This document shows, piece by piece, positions 34,920 through 47,004 of a stretch of 64,000 nt of DNA. The stretch is from assembly GCA_963680875.1 (NCBI GenBank), contig OY804578.1:27388448-27452447 (forward strand). Direction: 5' to 3'. The stretch is from Bathymodiolus brooksi (lineage: Eukaryota > Mollusca > Bivalvia > Mytilida > Modiolidae). The translations under genes and the position numbers were made by a program. Within the stretch, counting starts at the first letter, position 1. Each line of letters begins with the position of its first letter. The notes under the pieces were generated by a model, which had not been told where the DNA came from, did no database searches, and saw only the letters and a program-made list of their open reading frames with translations.

Positions 34920-36560
34920 ACACACTGTGAAACATGCAAATTGCTATGGATCTTCACATTATTTCTTAAAAATCTTGTTTATAAATCATACTTACAAGAT
35001 CCAAACTAAACAAGGGCAAAGCGTGGCGTATCCCCTTGCCTAAAAATTTTACCCGGTGACCTTGACCTTTGACTTTGAAAATCAATAGGGTTCCAGATTC
35101 TCTTAAGGACTAAGAATGTACCAAGTTTGGTCAAAATCCATTGAAGGATGTTGATTCTAGAGTGTTCACAAGGATATTACGTGGTAAAATTTTGACCCGG
35201 TTATCTTGACCGTTGACCTATAAGGCTATGACCTTGAAAATCAATAAGGTTTCGGTATCTTAAGGACTAAGTATGTACCAAGTTTTGTCAAAAATCCATT
35301 GAAGGATGTTGATTCTAGTGTTCACAAGGATGTTATGCGGTAACAATTTTAGCCTGTGACCTTGATCTTTGACATACAACCTTGAAAATCAATAGGGTTC
35401 CAGATTCTCTTAAGGATTAAGTATGTACCAAGTTTGGTCAAAATCCATTGAAGAATGTTGATTCTAGAGTGTTCACAAGGATGTGACGGACAGACGGTAG
35501 CGTTACTATATCCCTTGGCAACTTCGTTGGCGAGGGTATAAAAAGCAGTTCAAATGACAATTCTTTAAATAGAAAGCCTTTATATGAAAAATACATATTG
35601 ATTTCCCTCTATCATGTCTATGTTGATAATTCTAAGATAGTAAAGTATAATTTTGGCTCCCTGAACTAAAAATTATGTCAAAAATTGTTGAAATGTAGTA
35701 AAAAACTAGTTAATGTAATGTTTTTAGAATAATCAAGAAATAAACTTGGTTTGCATAAGGAAATTGAAAACGATTTTCATTTAGTCATAGTTTAAAATAT
35801 GCAGTTCAGGACATTTCAGTAAAATTTTATAGTCACATATATAGAAAATTTTCTGAAACTTGCAAATTTCTATGGATCTTCATATTATTTTTTAAAAACC
35901 TTGTTTATGTATCATACTTACAGGATCCAAGCTAAAAATGCTACTGAAATGACACTTATTTAAATGGAAAGCTTTTTATATAAAAGATACAAACTGATTT
36001 TCCACTATGGTGATAATTCACCGACAGGAAGATATAATTTTGGCTCCCATAACAAAGTGTTATGTTCAAACTTATTGAAAAGTACTTTTAACCTTATTTA
36101 TGTAATGTATTTCCAGTACCCAAGATATAAACTTGTTTGCATAAAGGAATTGAAAATGATTTTCATTTAGCCATGGTCTAAAATATGCATTTTAGGACAT
36201 TTCTGAAAAAGTTCTGAAACTTGAAAATTTCAATGGATATTCATATCATTTCTTCAAAACCTTGTTTATAATTATATATTATACTTACAGGATCCAAACT
36301 AAAAGTGCAATTGAAATGAAGCTTCTTTAAATAGAAAGCTTTTATTTGAAAAATACATACTGATTTTCCATTATAGTGATAATTCGCAGAAAGTAAGGTA
36401 TATACTTTTGGTTCCCAAAATTAAGTTTCATGTCCAAGTTGTTGAAATTTGATAAAATTAAAAGCCTAATTATATCAAAGAAATAAATTTGCTTGAATAA
36501 AAAGAACTTTATAGGGTTTTCATTAAGCCATGTACAGTTTTAATTCTTGCATTAAAAATG
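34920..36560. repeat. About 360-bp tandem repeat, interrupted
   Basis: Units share 'GGAT(C/A)TTCA(C/T)AT', AACCTTGTTTAT and 'TACTTACA(G/A)GATCC'. Landmarks fall near 34,940, 35,860 and 36,225, and a second set (CTTTAAATAGAAAGC…GATAATTC) near 35,565, 35,950 and 36,325. The first unit is split by the element at 35,006–35,543. The repeat lies in the long first intron of the minus-strand gene. Confidence 0.65.
35006..35543 (+). mobile_element. Interspersed repeat with about 145-bp internal units, inserted in the 360-bp tandem
   Basis: Starts ACAAGGGCAAAGCGTGGCGT and ends TTGGCGAGGGTATAAAA. Inside are three units of GTGACCTTGACCTTTGACTT…AAAATCAATAGGGTTCCAGA and ATCCATTGAAGGATGTTGAT. GGACAGACGGTAGCG lies near the right end. 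Non-coding; a type common in bivalves. Confidence 0.7.
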
Positions 36561-37059
36561 AATTGATTCGATATTTTTTTTTAAATTGATAATAATAAAC
36601 TGCATTGTCATTGATATCATTTTTGCACTCCCATTTCCCCTTTGCTGGCCTCTTAAAATTTGTGTTTGTTTACCTCGCAAATACGGCCGTTTTATGCTAC
36701 TCATTGACAATAATTTGCTGTTGCCAGGTGCAAAATTACATATATTGATTAATATCTACCGAAAATGATCATAGGCATCATCATAAATTCATAAAATATG
36801 AAAACCGATTGAGAAAAGAAGGCAACATGCTCGGCTTACCTATCAACAATAATCAAGCACTTCCTTGAGTTCGCTCCATCCAACGGCAACGGTCCAACTG
36901 ATCCCTACATATATCCTGCATTTGTTCCATTTGGAAGATACTTCACTTCTATCCCTCTTTATCTCTGAATCCGTCAAAGTCCGCTTTCTTCCACGCGTTG
37001 ACAGTTTCTCTTTTGCCCAAGAACCACATGTTGTTTATTGTTTCTAAACAGTGCGCATG

Positions 37060-37925
37060 CTCAAGACGTGTTCGCATAGAAGGCCATATGAACAGATTTG
37101 AATATTGTCATCCGGACAATAATTCTGATAACGATAGTTTTGGGTCTTTTTCGTATCTTTTGCAACATAACTCGGTGTTAATCTTCATTTTATGAAGGTC
37201 AGTACGGAAATCGACAATAATTTTGGGTATGAAAAAATTACGCAGCTGGTAGACAATATCCCTTTAATAACGCTATAATAAAAACTGTTTGTGCTTTAAA
37301 GTGAGTCCGACCCACTACTGTACCGGTGATGTCGTCTATCTAAACCCATTAAAAAAACTATTCCAGGTATTCCAATACTCAATAGATGTTGTTGCAGTTA
37401 ATTATGCTGTTTTTGCAATTAGTATCTAATTAATTATTGCCTGTGATGTACCTGTATTTTATGTCAAATATTGCACAAAAAGGGAAAATATTTGATATGG
37501 AGTGAAATCAAGTATGACATAAATAGTCAAATATATTTTAGAAATATTTGTACCTTTGAAAAAAAACATGAATAATATGAATTTCATTACAAAATGAATA
37601 GTAACAAACATAAGCTAAGACATGCTTGTTTATTATTTCATGTAGTTTAAGAATAAATAATAAGTTCTATGGATGTTGAAATATAAATGTATTGATAGAG
37701 ATATCACTTATTCATGTACAGTATGTATCTGTATGGTTTTATTTTATTAGAATGAAAATGATAAATTAATATATATTAGTTCTCCATTCTCTAATCAAGG
37801 TTTACCTGCAATTACTAGTAATGAGTTTTTGCTTATACACCCTAAGTCCCAATGTTTGCACATTGTTTATACAATAATTACAGCTATTCCCACTTGTAAT
37901 TTGAGATTTCTTTAATGAATTTTAA
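37060..37925. other. AT-rich intergenic stretch
   Basis: I see no conserved frame, RNA gene or recognisable repeat. It contains several short AT-rich runs only. Confidence 0.4.
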
Positions 37926-37931
37926 AAAAAG

Positions 37932-38327
37932 TGGGATTACCGGTTACCGACACTAAGTAGTGATACACCATGCCCAGAAGCTGAACGCCTTGTTACCACT
38001 GCGAATGTCACTCCAAAAACAACCAATTCAAATTCTTTATTACCTAACACAGCTTCAACTGACATCCAACAACATGTACATAGTGCAAATAGTGGTGATG
38101 TTGATATTCGCAATCTGACTATCACTCTGATTCGGACAGTTGTGCACCAGAGGCCATGGTACCAGATGCCAGGGTGTTCAGTTCAATGAAAAATGAACAA
38201 AAATACTCATGGCTATGTGACAGCGTGGTACACCAAGGTTATTTAAGCAAGTTTTGTGAACTGTTTTGCGGTCATTCTTCCTCATCACAAGAATTTGTTA
38301 CTATTGGCATTATTGGTACAGTATGAT
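37932..38327 (+). pseudogene. Zinc-finger N-terminal fragment of a hAT/ZMYM-like protein
   Basis: Two overlapping plus-strand frames read as one protein with a shift near 38,110. The first is Ser/Thr/Asn-rich. The second runs YHSDSDSCAPEAMVPDARVF, then KYSWLCDSVVHQGYLSKFCE, CGH. The W…QGYxxKxCE pattern resembles the short TTF/BED-like finger at the start of hAT- and ZMYM-type transposon proteins. One expected cysteine is serine here (GYLSKFC). It ends at TGA 38,327 with no downstream domains. Family assignment is tentative. Confidence 0.45.
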
Positions 38328-38462
38328 TGCTATTCTATTACTAGACCTCCAAACTAATAAATGTATTGCTCTCCCCATCTTTTCCCAATTCACATCATTT
38401 ACGCGCTAATTTTCCCAATTATAAGGGACCGGACCCCAGATACAAATGAGTAGAAAAATCAA

Positions 38463-38552
38463 TGACTTGTAATAAGCATGTCAGATTTAAAGCACTTTAT
38501 ACTAAGCAAGTCGGATTTAAGGCACTTGTAATAAGCAAGTCATTTAGTAGTT
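38463..38552. repeat. Short tandem repeat, about 39-bp period
   Basis: Three imperfect units of CACTTGTAATAAGCAAGTC with GGATTTAAGG between. Confidence 0.7.
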
Positions 38553-38876
38553 TGCTGATTGGTTGCGTCCGTCGTCCTACGCCCTGCACAGACAAAGGTA
38601 GTTCGAGTATAACTGATAATATGATTACTTTTAATGGTATATCTGTATACAATATATTAAACTTTAAATTTAAGCGATATTCTCTTTAACCAAAGTATTA
38701 TATGTCATAAAGTTTTATTTTCAATGTATTATGTAATCTTCAGGTGAGCGACTGGGGGTATTAAATTCTGAGAAAGTGCCATTTCATCTATTACATATTA
38801 AGAAGTTATTGTTGAAGCCATGATTTTTTTTAGATTTTACCACGGATAGGAAATAATATGTACCCCCTTTTTTTAA

Positions 38877-39355
38877 CTCACCTGACCCAAAGGGTCATGT
38901 GAGCCTTGGTCATCACTTTGCGTACACAATTGCTAATAATATTCTCCTCTGAAACCACTTGGCCACTTGAGACCAAACTTTGGTGGAATGGTCCGTGGGT
39001 GATCCTCTTCCAAAATTGTGTCCGGCAGTCTCGATCTCCAACCAACATGGTCGCTGTTACTAGAAATAAAAAAGGAGGATGAAATTCAAAACATTTTCAT
39101 CTCTGAAACTACTGGGCCAATTGGAACTAAACTTTGGTTAGTCCTTTGATGACCCCCTTTCAAAATTGTGTCCGGCAATCCAGACATCCAACCAACATGG
39201 CCACTGTTGCTAAAAACAGAAAAGGTGGATGCAATTTTAATTGTTTTCCTCTTAAACTACTGGGCCAATCATGGATTCAAGCTTTGCTAAAATAATCCTT
39301 TGGTGATCCTCTTTCAAATTTTTTTCCGGCAGTCCCGTCCTCGGGCCAAGATCAG
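38877..39355 (-). mobile_element. Hairpin-ended repeat, copy H5 (right-truncated)
   Basis: Begins with the same palindromic end as H1 (CTCACCTGACCC/GGGTCATGTGAG) and has three units with CTCTGAAAC-ACT-GGCCA and AAAATTGTGTCCGGCA. The other hairpin end is missing; similarity fades at about 39,355. Confidence 0.7.
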
Positions 39356-39359
39356 TGGA

Positions 39360-40590
39360 CGGGGCAAGGTCAGTGGACGCTGTTGCTATTTATTAACGAT
39401 TCATTGCACATTAAGTAGGATGCAAGGTTTTACATGTCTTATCAAATCCTATAAAACCAATATGTTTAGGTTATTTCAGTGAAATACTGTTCGTAGAAGA
39501 ATATAATATGTGTGCTTCGTCGTACATCTTTTTTTTTAAAGATAGTTCTTGCTTGCACATTTCAGCGAATAAAATATGTTTAAACTACCCCTCCCCCTCC
39601 CCTTTTGGTGGGCAGGGGTTACAGATAAAGTCATTTCTGGCTGGCAAAAGAGGTAACTATAGAGGTAAAAAAAGAAGCTGCAGCAACAGTGCTTATAAAA
39701 ACCATAAAATATTATGAAAATACGAAATATACTTTAAAGAAAGGTAAAAAAAAATCCACACAATTCTCATGTGTTTAAGTTCTTCACGTAAATGTAAGAT
39801 TGTTTCCGCACAATTGAAATGCACCGCAAACGGAATATCGGTGCAGAATGTGAATGTATTGCCAAATCAATGGTCACATTTTTGAAATTTCTCCTTACAT
39901 GAAATTTATTAAAATATATTCCATAAAATAAATTTCTTCTCAAATTTCGGTAAAATTTTACACTAAACAATTTTGTTCTAATAGCTTTGGTTTATTCATT
40001 TCAAAAATCACTTTAGAGTATTAGAATTAGTTAAATATTAAAAATGTATTTTAACACATTTAAAATGTGATTATTAATGTAATCAGCTTCCGAGCTGTTG
40101 GGTATATATACAATGTATGATAAAATATATCTTTTTACCTCCATTATAGGAGATGTTACTTGTCGCAAGTCGTAAGTCGTAATTCTTAAGTTTAGGACTA
40201 GCTTGTTTTACTTTTTGCAGAATCCACGCGGGTGGTCTAATATTTACTCGGATCGATCAAAACTTTGACCAATACAACACGGACGTACTGAAAGGACGTT
40301 AGGTTAACATGGACTTTAAGGACAACTACTGTTCATTTTATTCCACTGTGAATGACTCTTAGACAACTCGGGTCATTTTTTGACGTATGGACATTTTATG
40401 TCACGCCCAACTGCATTTCACTGTCGAACTCCAGGCGACCGTTTCACTAAAGTGATCGTAAATCGTAAGTCTAAAATCACTCTTAAGATTTCCTTATGTG
40501 CACGTATACGTGCGTTTCACCAAGCTAGAAGAAAATGGTGTCCCGAGAGAACACATAAATTGTAAAGAATTTATATATAAAACTTTGTGA
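39360..40590. other. Non-coding stretch before the BEL-like gag
   Basis: No gene recognised up to the gag frame. A CCCCTCCCCCTCCCC/GGGGTTA hairpin near 39,585–39,625 resembles the tails at 29,730 and 33,955. TGTTGGGTATATATACAATG at 40,096 could be the start of a BEL long terminal repeat with a TATA box, but I found no matching second copy. Confidence 0.35.
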
Positions 40591-40594
40591 CCGC

Positions 40595-41512
40595 TTGGAA
40601 CATTTTATAACAGCACACGTGGAGTGTTTGGATAATTGCGGTGATTTAGATATAGTCGAAACTTTAGAGATGAACTTTGATAGCTGCAAGAAAAACCTTA
40701 TGGAGTTCCGGGAAAGATTTTCCGAATGGATAAAGGGGAAAATGACCGATGACGATGAGGTATGTAGCCGTGTAAGTTCTACCACGATAAGTTCTATTTC
40801 ATCAAAAGCCAAATTGAGGACAGCGAGGGCAAACCGATTGAAAGCGGAACATCAGCTGAAGAAAACGGACGAAAAACTAAAGTTGGAGCGCGAAAGAAGG
40901 GAATTGGAAATGAAGGAGCAATTGTTAGAAAAACAAAGTGAACTCGAAGAAGCAAAATTGGAAGAATTAGTGTGGCAAGAAACATTTAATGAAGACAATG
41001 AAACTATAAACGCAAATCAAAATAAAGGCACAAGTACAGAGGTGGTCATGTGTTCAGACAGGAACAATAATTTAAAAAACAGTGACATTAATATTCAAGG
41101 TATACCGGCGACGGTAGTGAGGACAGATTCGGAAGCGAAATGTGAGTTCACAGCCGGAAGTTCACAGTACAGCATCAGCAGTATTGATTCAGCATTCCAT
41201 CGACTAGCGTCTACTCTACAAGAGGGGTTTAATCTACCAAAACCGGAACTGTTGTCATTTGATGGTAAGCCAATAGACTATTGTAAATTTATAAAGAATT
41301 TTGAAACCAATGTTGAAAGTAGAGTGAGTGATGATCAAATGAGGTTAAGTTATTTAATACAGTATTGTAAAGGGGAAGCAAAGTCTTCTATTGAAGACTG
41401 TGTATTGTTAGAAACAACAGATGGCTATAAGCATGCTAGGTCTATATTGCATTCTCGTTATGGTAGATCACACATTATAGCTAGATCTTATAGAGAGAAT
41501 CTGGTCCATTGA
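40595..41512 (+). pseudogene. BEL/Pao retrotransposon gag (DUF1759) fragment
   Basis: Open frame of about 305 codons. The N-terminal half is helical and charged with a coiled-coil stretch (HQLKKTDEKLKLERERREL). The C-terminal third is the DUF1759 capsid-like region of Pao/BEL gag: LPKPELLSFDGKPIDYCKFI and a later HARSILHSRYGRSHIIA. The frame is open upstream of 40,595 to a TAA without an ATG; the first in-frame ATG is at 40,670, so the natural start is lost or changed. The frame stops at 41,512, where sequence of the opposite orientation begins; the zinc-knuckle and protease that should follow are missing. Confidence 0.8.
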
Positions 41513-43118
41513 TCCACATACTCATACGTTTGCTATCCTCAGCACGTATACCTCTGGACGCCACGTCTGCCGGATTCAATATGGTATCAATATGTCTCCA
41601 TTGGTCAGCTGTACTCAATTCCTGTATTATGCTCAATCTTTGCAACAAAAGTCTTGAATCGAAGAGATATATTTCTTATATGCCCAAGTACAATCATTGA
41701 GTCAGTCCAAAATGTAATGCTGTTAAGCTTAATGTCTAGCTCATTTCTAATTATTCCATACACACTACAGGCAACTACGACACTTGATAACTACAGTCTC
41801 GGGAACGTTGTTTGTTTTAAAGGTGCTAAACGTGACTTTCCATGTACACGGGAGCAGTTAACGTTTCCTTCTGTGCCAACAAGACATAAATAAGCGCATG
41901 CTCCGTATCCTAGTTCTGAGCCATCACTAACTAGATGAAGCTGAGCATATGATGCTAATATGTCTCTAGATTTATAACATCTCGGTACCGACATATTTTC
42001 CAGTTCTGGAAGTGATGCTTTCCAATTCAACCATTTCTCCTGTTCTTCGAGTGGAATTGTATCGTCCCATCCAAGCTTAGGCTGTCGACATAGGTCTTGC
42101 AACATAATTTTCGCTCTAAGATTTATTGGTGATACTAAGTGGGTCAAATATCGAACTTATAGTAGAAGTGATGCCACGTCTGGTCACTGGTTGCTCATCT
42201 AGCTTTACTTTGAACTTTATTTTGTCTTCGTTTACATCCCAAATAATCTCTAAAGCTCGACCAGTGAGCAACGATGTATTCGGTTCTAAGTTTACAATGG
42301 ATGGCGCTCTTTCCGATTCAGGTATATTTTACAGAACAATTTTGCTATTACTCAACCATTTGGTCAAAACCATTTTCAGCATTTTCTGTAAATCCGACGC
42401 AAGCTCAATAGCACTATCCTCTCTCTCGACAAATTTGAGAAGATCGTCCACATAAAAGTTCCTCTGTCCAGTTGCAGCAACTTCCGGTTCAATTAAATCC
42501 TCATTATCAATAGCAGTTCTTTTCAACACATATCCAGCACAATTAGGCGCCACCGAACAGATGGACCTGCATCTGATAACATTTCGGCTGTTTACCTAAT
42601 TCTCCATTTGGCCACCACGAGAAGCGGAGAGCGTCGCAGTCCTCATTTTTTACACGGACTTGGTGAAACATGGCCTCAATATCAGCAGCTAAAGCAATGT
42701 GGTCTTGTCAAAATCGTATAATAACACCAACCAAACTATTCATCAGATCTGGTCCCTGCAGCAATTGGTTGTTTAACGATACACCTTTGTATTTGGCTGC
42801 ACAATCAAATACAACACGTACTTTTCCAGGTTTGTGTTCATTAATTACTGGGTGATGCGGAAGGTACCATACACGACTTGATTCTTTCCCAATGTCAGTT
42901 ACTTCTCTGGTATATCCTTTCTGTATGTAATCATTTACATTTGTATTTACGTTTACGGCGCTAAACCTTTCTATTTTCTTTGCCGTCCGTATTGTGACGT
43001 TATGTTTTATGACGTTTAAGTTGTTTACGGCAGTTTCATTTTGTAATTGGTTTTCGGACACACAAGATTGTTTTATAAAGATCATAGTCGGTAAGCATAT
43101 TGTTTGTGTATTCAACAT
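41505..43118 (-). pseudogene. BEL/Pao retrotransposon pol (RT–RNase H) fragment, inverted
   Basis: Read from 43,118 leftwards. An RT N-terminal part has [21 protein letters not shown] and [24 protein letters not shown] and QVHLFGG follow after a frame change. The palm motif FYVDDLLKFV lies at about 42,443–42,457. PKLGWDDTIP and an RNase H-like SDGSELGYGACAYL come next, then HIDTILNPADVASRGI near 41,540–41,595. At least three frameshifts or stops separate the pieces. This order is typical of Pao/BEL pol. It breaks at about 41,508 against the plus-strand gag, so the integrase half is gone. Confidence 0.85.
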
Positions 43119-43549
43119 GTTTTAACATTTTTTATTGTACAAGAATTGTAACATTTTTGTAACTTTTTATTGAATTAATTTTATTTACGCAACCGTTATA
43201 CTGACTGCAAATATTTATTGGTTTCAATTATTATTGAATGAGAGAGAGAGATTGAATATATGCCTACTTTCTTATGTTTAACGGAATTATTATTCATTGT
43301 TTTTTATGAATTTTATTTATGTATTTTCAGAGAAACGTAACGTAGCGTAGCGTAGTGTATTGCATGGTATCTTATCGCATTGTATTAAAATTCCAGATTA
43401 CGCATACTTGACTTAGAGTTTGAATTTCTATATTGTGTGGTCCGAACAATGATGTATACTGTCACTGGCTCTGTTTTCAGTACTGATGAAAGATTTCTTA
43501 GTTATGCCTGCAAATAGTAAATGGTGTTTCACGTTTAGTCCGAAGATAT

Positions 43550-44820
43550 TATACGCCTTTATTACACAGACGAAGTCGCTCTTTTGGCAGAAACAGAATC
43601 AGACTTGCAATAAATGCTTGATATTGCTTATACTTTTGCATGTACATAGAATTTAAAGTTTAACCCCACCAAATCTAAAGTTTTAGTAGTCGGAAAGCGA
43701 AGGGATAAACACAAACAATAGTCCCTTGATAACGATAAGATTGGAGAAGATAATTATAAATATTTTGATGTTTACTTTTCAAGAAACTGAAAACCTAGCT
43801 ATGACATTACTAAACATTTGAAGAAAAAAACGTGGACAACAAAATTAACAGTATGATAAGAATTTAATAACTTTAGTCAGATAGAATTCAGAACTGCCCT
43901 ATGGAATTCCGTTTTACGACCCGCTATTGGACATGGGTGTTCCACATGTGTCCGCCTTCATAGTCGCAGCTTAAACTACTGAATAGCTTATAATATCGAG
44001 CGGCAAAAATAATTCTGCGAACAAAAATGAACTTTCTAGCCAGTGCCGTACTAATGGAATGAGGTTGGGAACCTATTATTGATTGTAATGCTAGACAAAG
44101 AGTATCATATTTTGTAAGAGATTAAAATTTGCCAACACAAGATTATGTAAACAAATATAGTTAATATGCAAACATATAATATATAATGGCCTTTCATTAA
44201 ACATATAAACGAGTTATTCAACAATATAGGTTTAGACCACTATTCTTATGGAAATTATGATCAAAAGATCTTTAATAAATTTTTTTGTCAAATAAGCAGA
44301 AATGAAACAATTTGAAGTATTCTTCGATAAAAATAAGTTTAGGGTATTATAAAATTATCATGTCTCAAAAGGCGCTCAAAAACGCAGACCAGTTTGAAAG
44401 TTCTATGTTACAGCTACTTGCTAGGACGACAAAATGTATCTGTCTACCCATTACTAGCGTCCTGTATCGTATGAAATTAGGTCCGAATTATTGTTGTGTA
44501 CTGTGTGCTAATGAAGAATTAGATCACGTACTTCTATGCTATGTTGTATATGCAAGCGCCCTCTCATGACTTTTTATATTAATGAATGATTTTTTCGCTA
44601 AAGAAAATATACTTTATGATTTCATTCGATTGTCCCCTTTTCTACAAATACAATTCATAATTGGTGACTTGGGATACACATTTAACGATCAAATATGAAA
44701 CTTATTTGATGATGAATGCGAAAGTTGTTTAAAGGAATTGTTTATATTGAGAAAGAAGTCAATGAAACTGGTTCTGGTTAGAATTATTTTTACCATAAGG
44801 TTAGAATTATAGACTTAAAT
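43550..44820 (+). pseudogene. LINE reverse transcriptase fossil
   Basis: Translates to a decayed RT: YTDEVALLAETESDL (from the YADD palm motif), then LKFNPTKSKVLVVGKRR, and later YYKYFD-type remains of the YLG motif. A C-terminal zinc-knuckle-like CCVLCANEELDHVLLC lies near 44,496–44,545. Several internal stops occur, including TAG where the family has TGG. The order is that of a non-LTR retrotransposon ORF2 3' half; clade not resolved. Confidence 0.75.
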
Positions 44821-45299
44821 TTTATATGATAAACTTCATGCGTGCATTTAATTAATTTTAATACGCATTTATTAAATAGTTTTACTTTCGAATTTTATGT
44901 GATATTCGCTATAGAAAATTCCTACGTGTTTAATAAAACGCGTCTCTTAGAATTCATTTTGTTGGTAGACATTATTTTTGTAAGGTTGGAATAGTTTTCA
45001 CCTCTGTTACAATAGACGATAATAATTTGGAAAGAGGTTTCGTGACGCATTTTGAAAACTCAACAATATAAAGTTGTTTTTAAGGACACTTGTGTAAGTT
45101 AGGAATCCTGTAGAGTGACGGTAGATCCAGTTTTTAATCTTTGATATAAATTACAAGGGAATTTCTTCCTTCGTAAGAAGTGTCGTCGGGGTATATGTAG
45201 GCTTGCCGAGTGAATTGTCAACACCGAATTACTTTATCACACAGTATATAAAATGTGATTTACACACAAAAACGTTATTATTAGGGAACTTGCCTGCAT

Positions 45300-45525
45300 G
45301 GACAACAACATATACGGCTGCCACTAGTGGAGCAGGAACTGCTCACACTTCCGGAGCACATGAGTTCACCCCCGGTTTTAAGCATGGTTCGTGTTATTCG
45401 ATCTTTAGTTTTATATGTATGTTTTGTAGATCGTTATTTGCCCTTTTTCTTTTCACCATTGTGTTGTATGTTCTTCGGTATACGGATTCTGATTGCCCAT
45501 TTGGTATCGTCAAACTCTTCTTGCA
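45300..45525 (+). repeat. Interspersed repeat R1, copy 2
   Basis: Plus-strand copy: TGCCACTAGTGGAGCAGGAA, CACCCCCGGTTTTAAGC, CATTTGGTATCGTCAAACTC. Right end CAAACTCTTCTTGC as in copy 1. Confidence 0.75.
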
Positions 45526-45529
45526 ATTG

Positions 45530-46575
45530 AGACAGGGGTTTAGCAACATTTGGGTCCTTAAAGATCGATGTTTCTCGAGTGCTCATTTACCCATCCATTT
45601 ATTTAATTCAAATTTGCATCAAGGGTCTCACAAGCTTCACCCATTCAGAATAAGTATCTACGTCATCTTTTTCACGTTTTGTCCATTGTCTGACAAAATC
45701 ATCGAAGGAATAAGACATTTAAAGTTTTGCGTCGAACTTATAGATTAAGGCTGTCGACATTTCAAGCCGTTTGAGAACACATCTCGTAGAAAGGTGGTGT
45801 TTATAATGTTAAGGCCATCGGTTATAACGAGGTTAGCCCGATTACCTGTGGATGGGGAACTTGTACATGTGCTTATACTTGAAATCTTCAATGTTGAGAT
45901 CCTGCAACACGTTTTGTAGTTAAATATTATGGTTGTAATAGGTGTTGTATAGGTTTACGAGATATTGGAACATACTGATTTGTAAAATAGTGAGGCATTT
46001 TAGATTTAACTGATATATGATAAAGAATATTATCTAGGTTAGTGGCATCAATATCTTTGTTGGCAAAAAATAAAATTTAAAAAAGCAGTATTGAAAATAT
46101 TCATCACATTCACCGATATACGGGTAGCGCTAGATATAATATATCTATTACAATAAATTTGTTCATTGCAACCAAATTGTGTTGCAGTCCTTAATTCTCG
46201 TATCCAGTAGTTTTCTCTTGGTCTACGGGGAGGTGTTACCATGTTTGGATTGTTTGTCCTATAGTATATATTTTCACCAGGCTAGCTACCAATTTCTAGC
46301 AACCACTACCTGCGATGTGTCTCAAAACCAAAAAATTAAGAAGAGTAAAAAAAGTAAACTTTTCTACAGACCAATGACAAATATATTACTGTAAATGCAT
46401 ATTCAATACATTGAATCGACATCTGGGCATACAGGAAATATTTTATTTCTGGAGTGACATCCCCCAACCCCGATATAAAGCTTACATATGTTACCCTACT
46501 GTGAACCTGGGGTGCAGAATTCCACACAGGCACACCTCTGGAGTAATATATGTTATGCTCTATTTCACCTGTTCA
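45530..46575. other. Non-coding stretch between two R1 copies
   Basis: Nothing recognised. Flanked by R1 copies in opposite orientation (45,300 plus, 46,580 minus). Confidence 0.35.
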
Positions 46576-46579
46576 TCAG

Positions 46580-46925
46580 AACATAAGAAGAGTTTGAAGA
46601 TGCCAAACGGGTAATCAGAATCCATATATCGACGAAAAACAGACAATACAATGGCCAAAAGAAAAAGTACAAAGGAATAAACAACGATCTGCAAAACATA
46701 CACATAAAACTAACGATCGAGTAACACGAATCCCACTAAAAACCGGTGGTGAACTCAGGTGCTCCGGAAGGGTGAGCAGTTCCGGCTCCACTAGTGGCAC
46801 CCGTCGTATTAATCTAGTTACAAACCCGGTGATAAGCCATTAATGAGGAAAGGAAAGGGAAGTGTTTACGACAAGTGGAACATAACCGTGGACATTTGTG
46901 ACACAGATATTCCAGGTGGCGACCG
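46580..46925 (-). repeat. Interspersed repeat R1, copy 3
   Basis: Minus-strand copy, about 345 bp. Both ends are recognisable from comparison with copy 1: AAGAAGAGTTTGAAGATGCC at the left, and GGACATTTGTGACACAGATA at the right. Confidence 0.75.
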
Positions 46926-47004
46926 TAAAACTTTCGAAGTCATGAAATAAAATATTTCTTTTCTTTACTGGGCTAAATAACGCAGACACAAATATTTTAG
47001 GGAT

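Larger units (their letters stand above)
33191..37029 (-). pseudogene. Unidentified multi-exon gene with in-frame UAA
   Basis: I do not recognise the family. Exons (minus): about 37,029–36,840, 34763–34659, 34175–34086, 33476–33191, with GT–AG junctions and compatible phases for the last three. The first exon carries a basic motif (KRTLTDSEIKRDRSEVSSKW), then CRIYVGISW. Its open frame does not contain the only ATG (37,029) and hits stops just before the donor, so it holds at least one frameshift or an unseen upstream exon. Exon 3 is acidic (GDDSDDGDFE). The last exon starts after CTG-CG|G with RWQRSYNKKTARWSV, is interrupted by TAA at 33338–33340, and continues to a TAA at 33191–33193; AATAAA (minus) is at 33185–33190. 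The third intron-side region holds a 360-bp tandem repeat. It converges on the P2X7-domain exon. Confidence 0.6.

Noticed and set aside
45203..45748. 181-codon plus-strand frame
   Set aside because: Much of it is translation of interspersed repeat R1; no domain.
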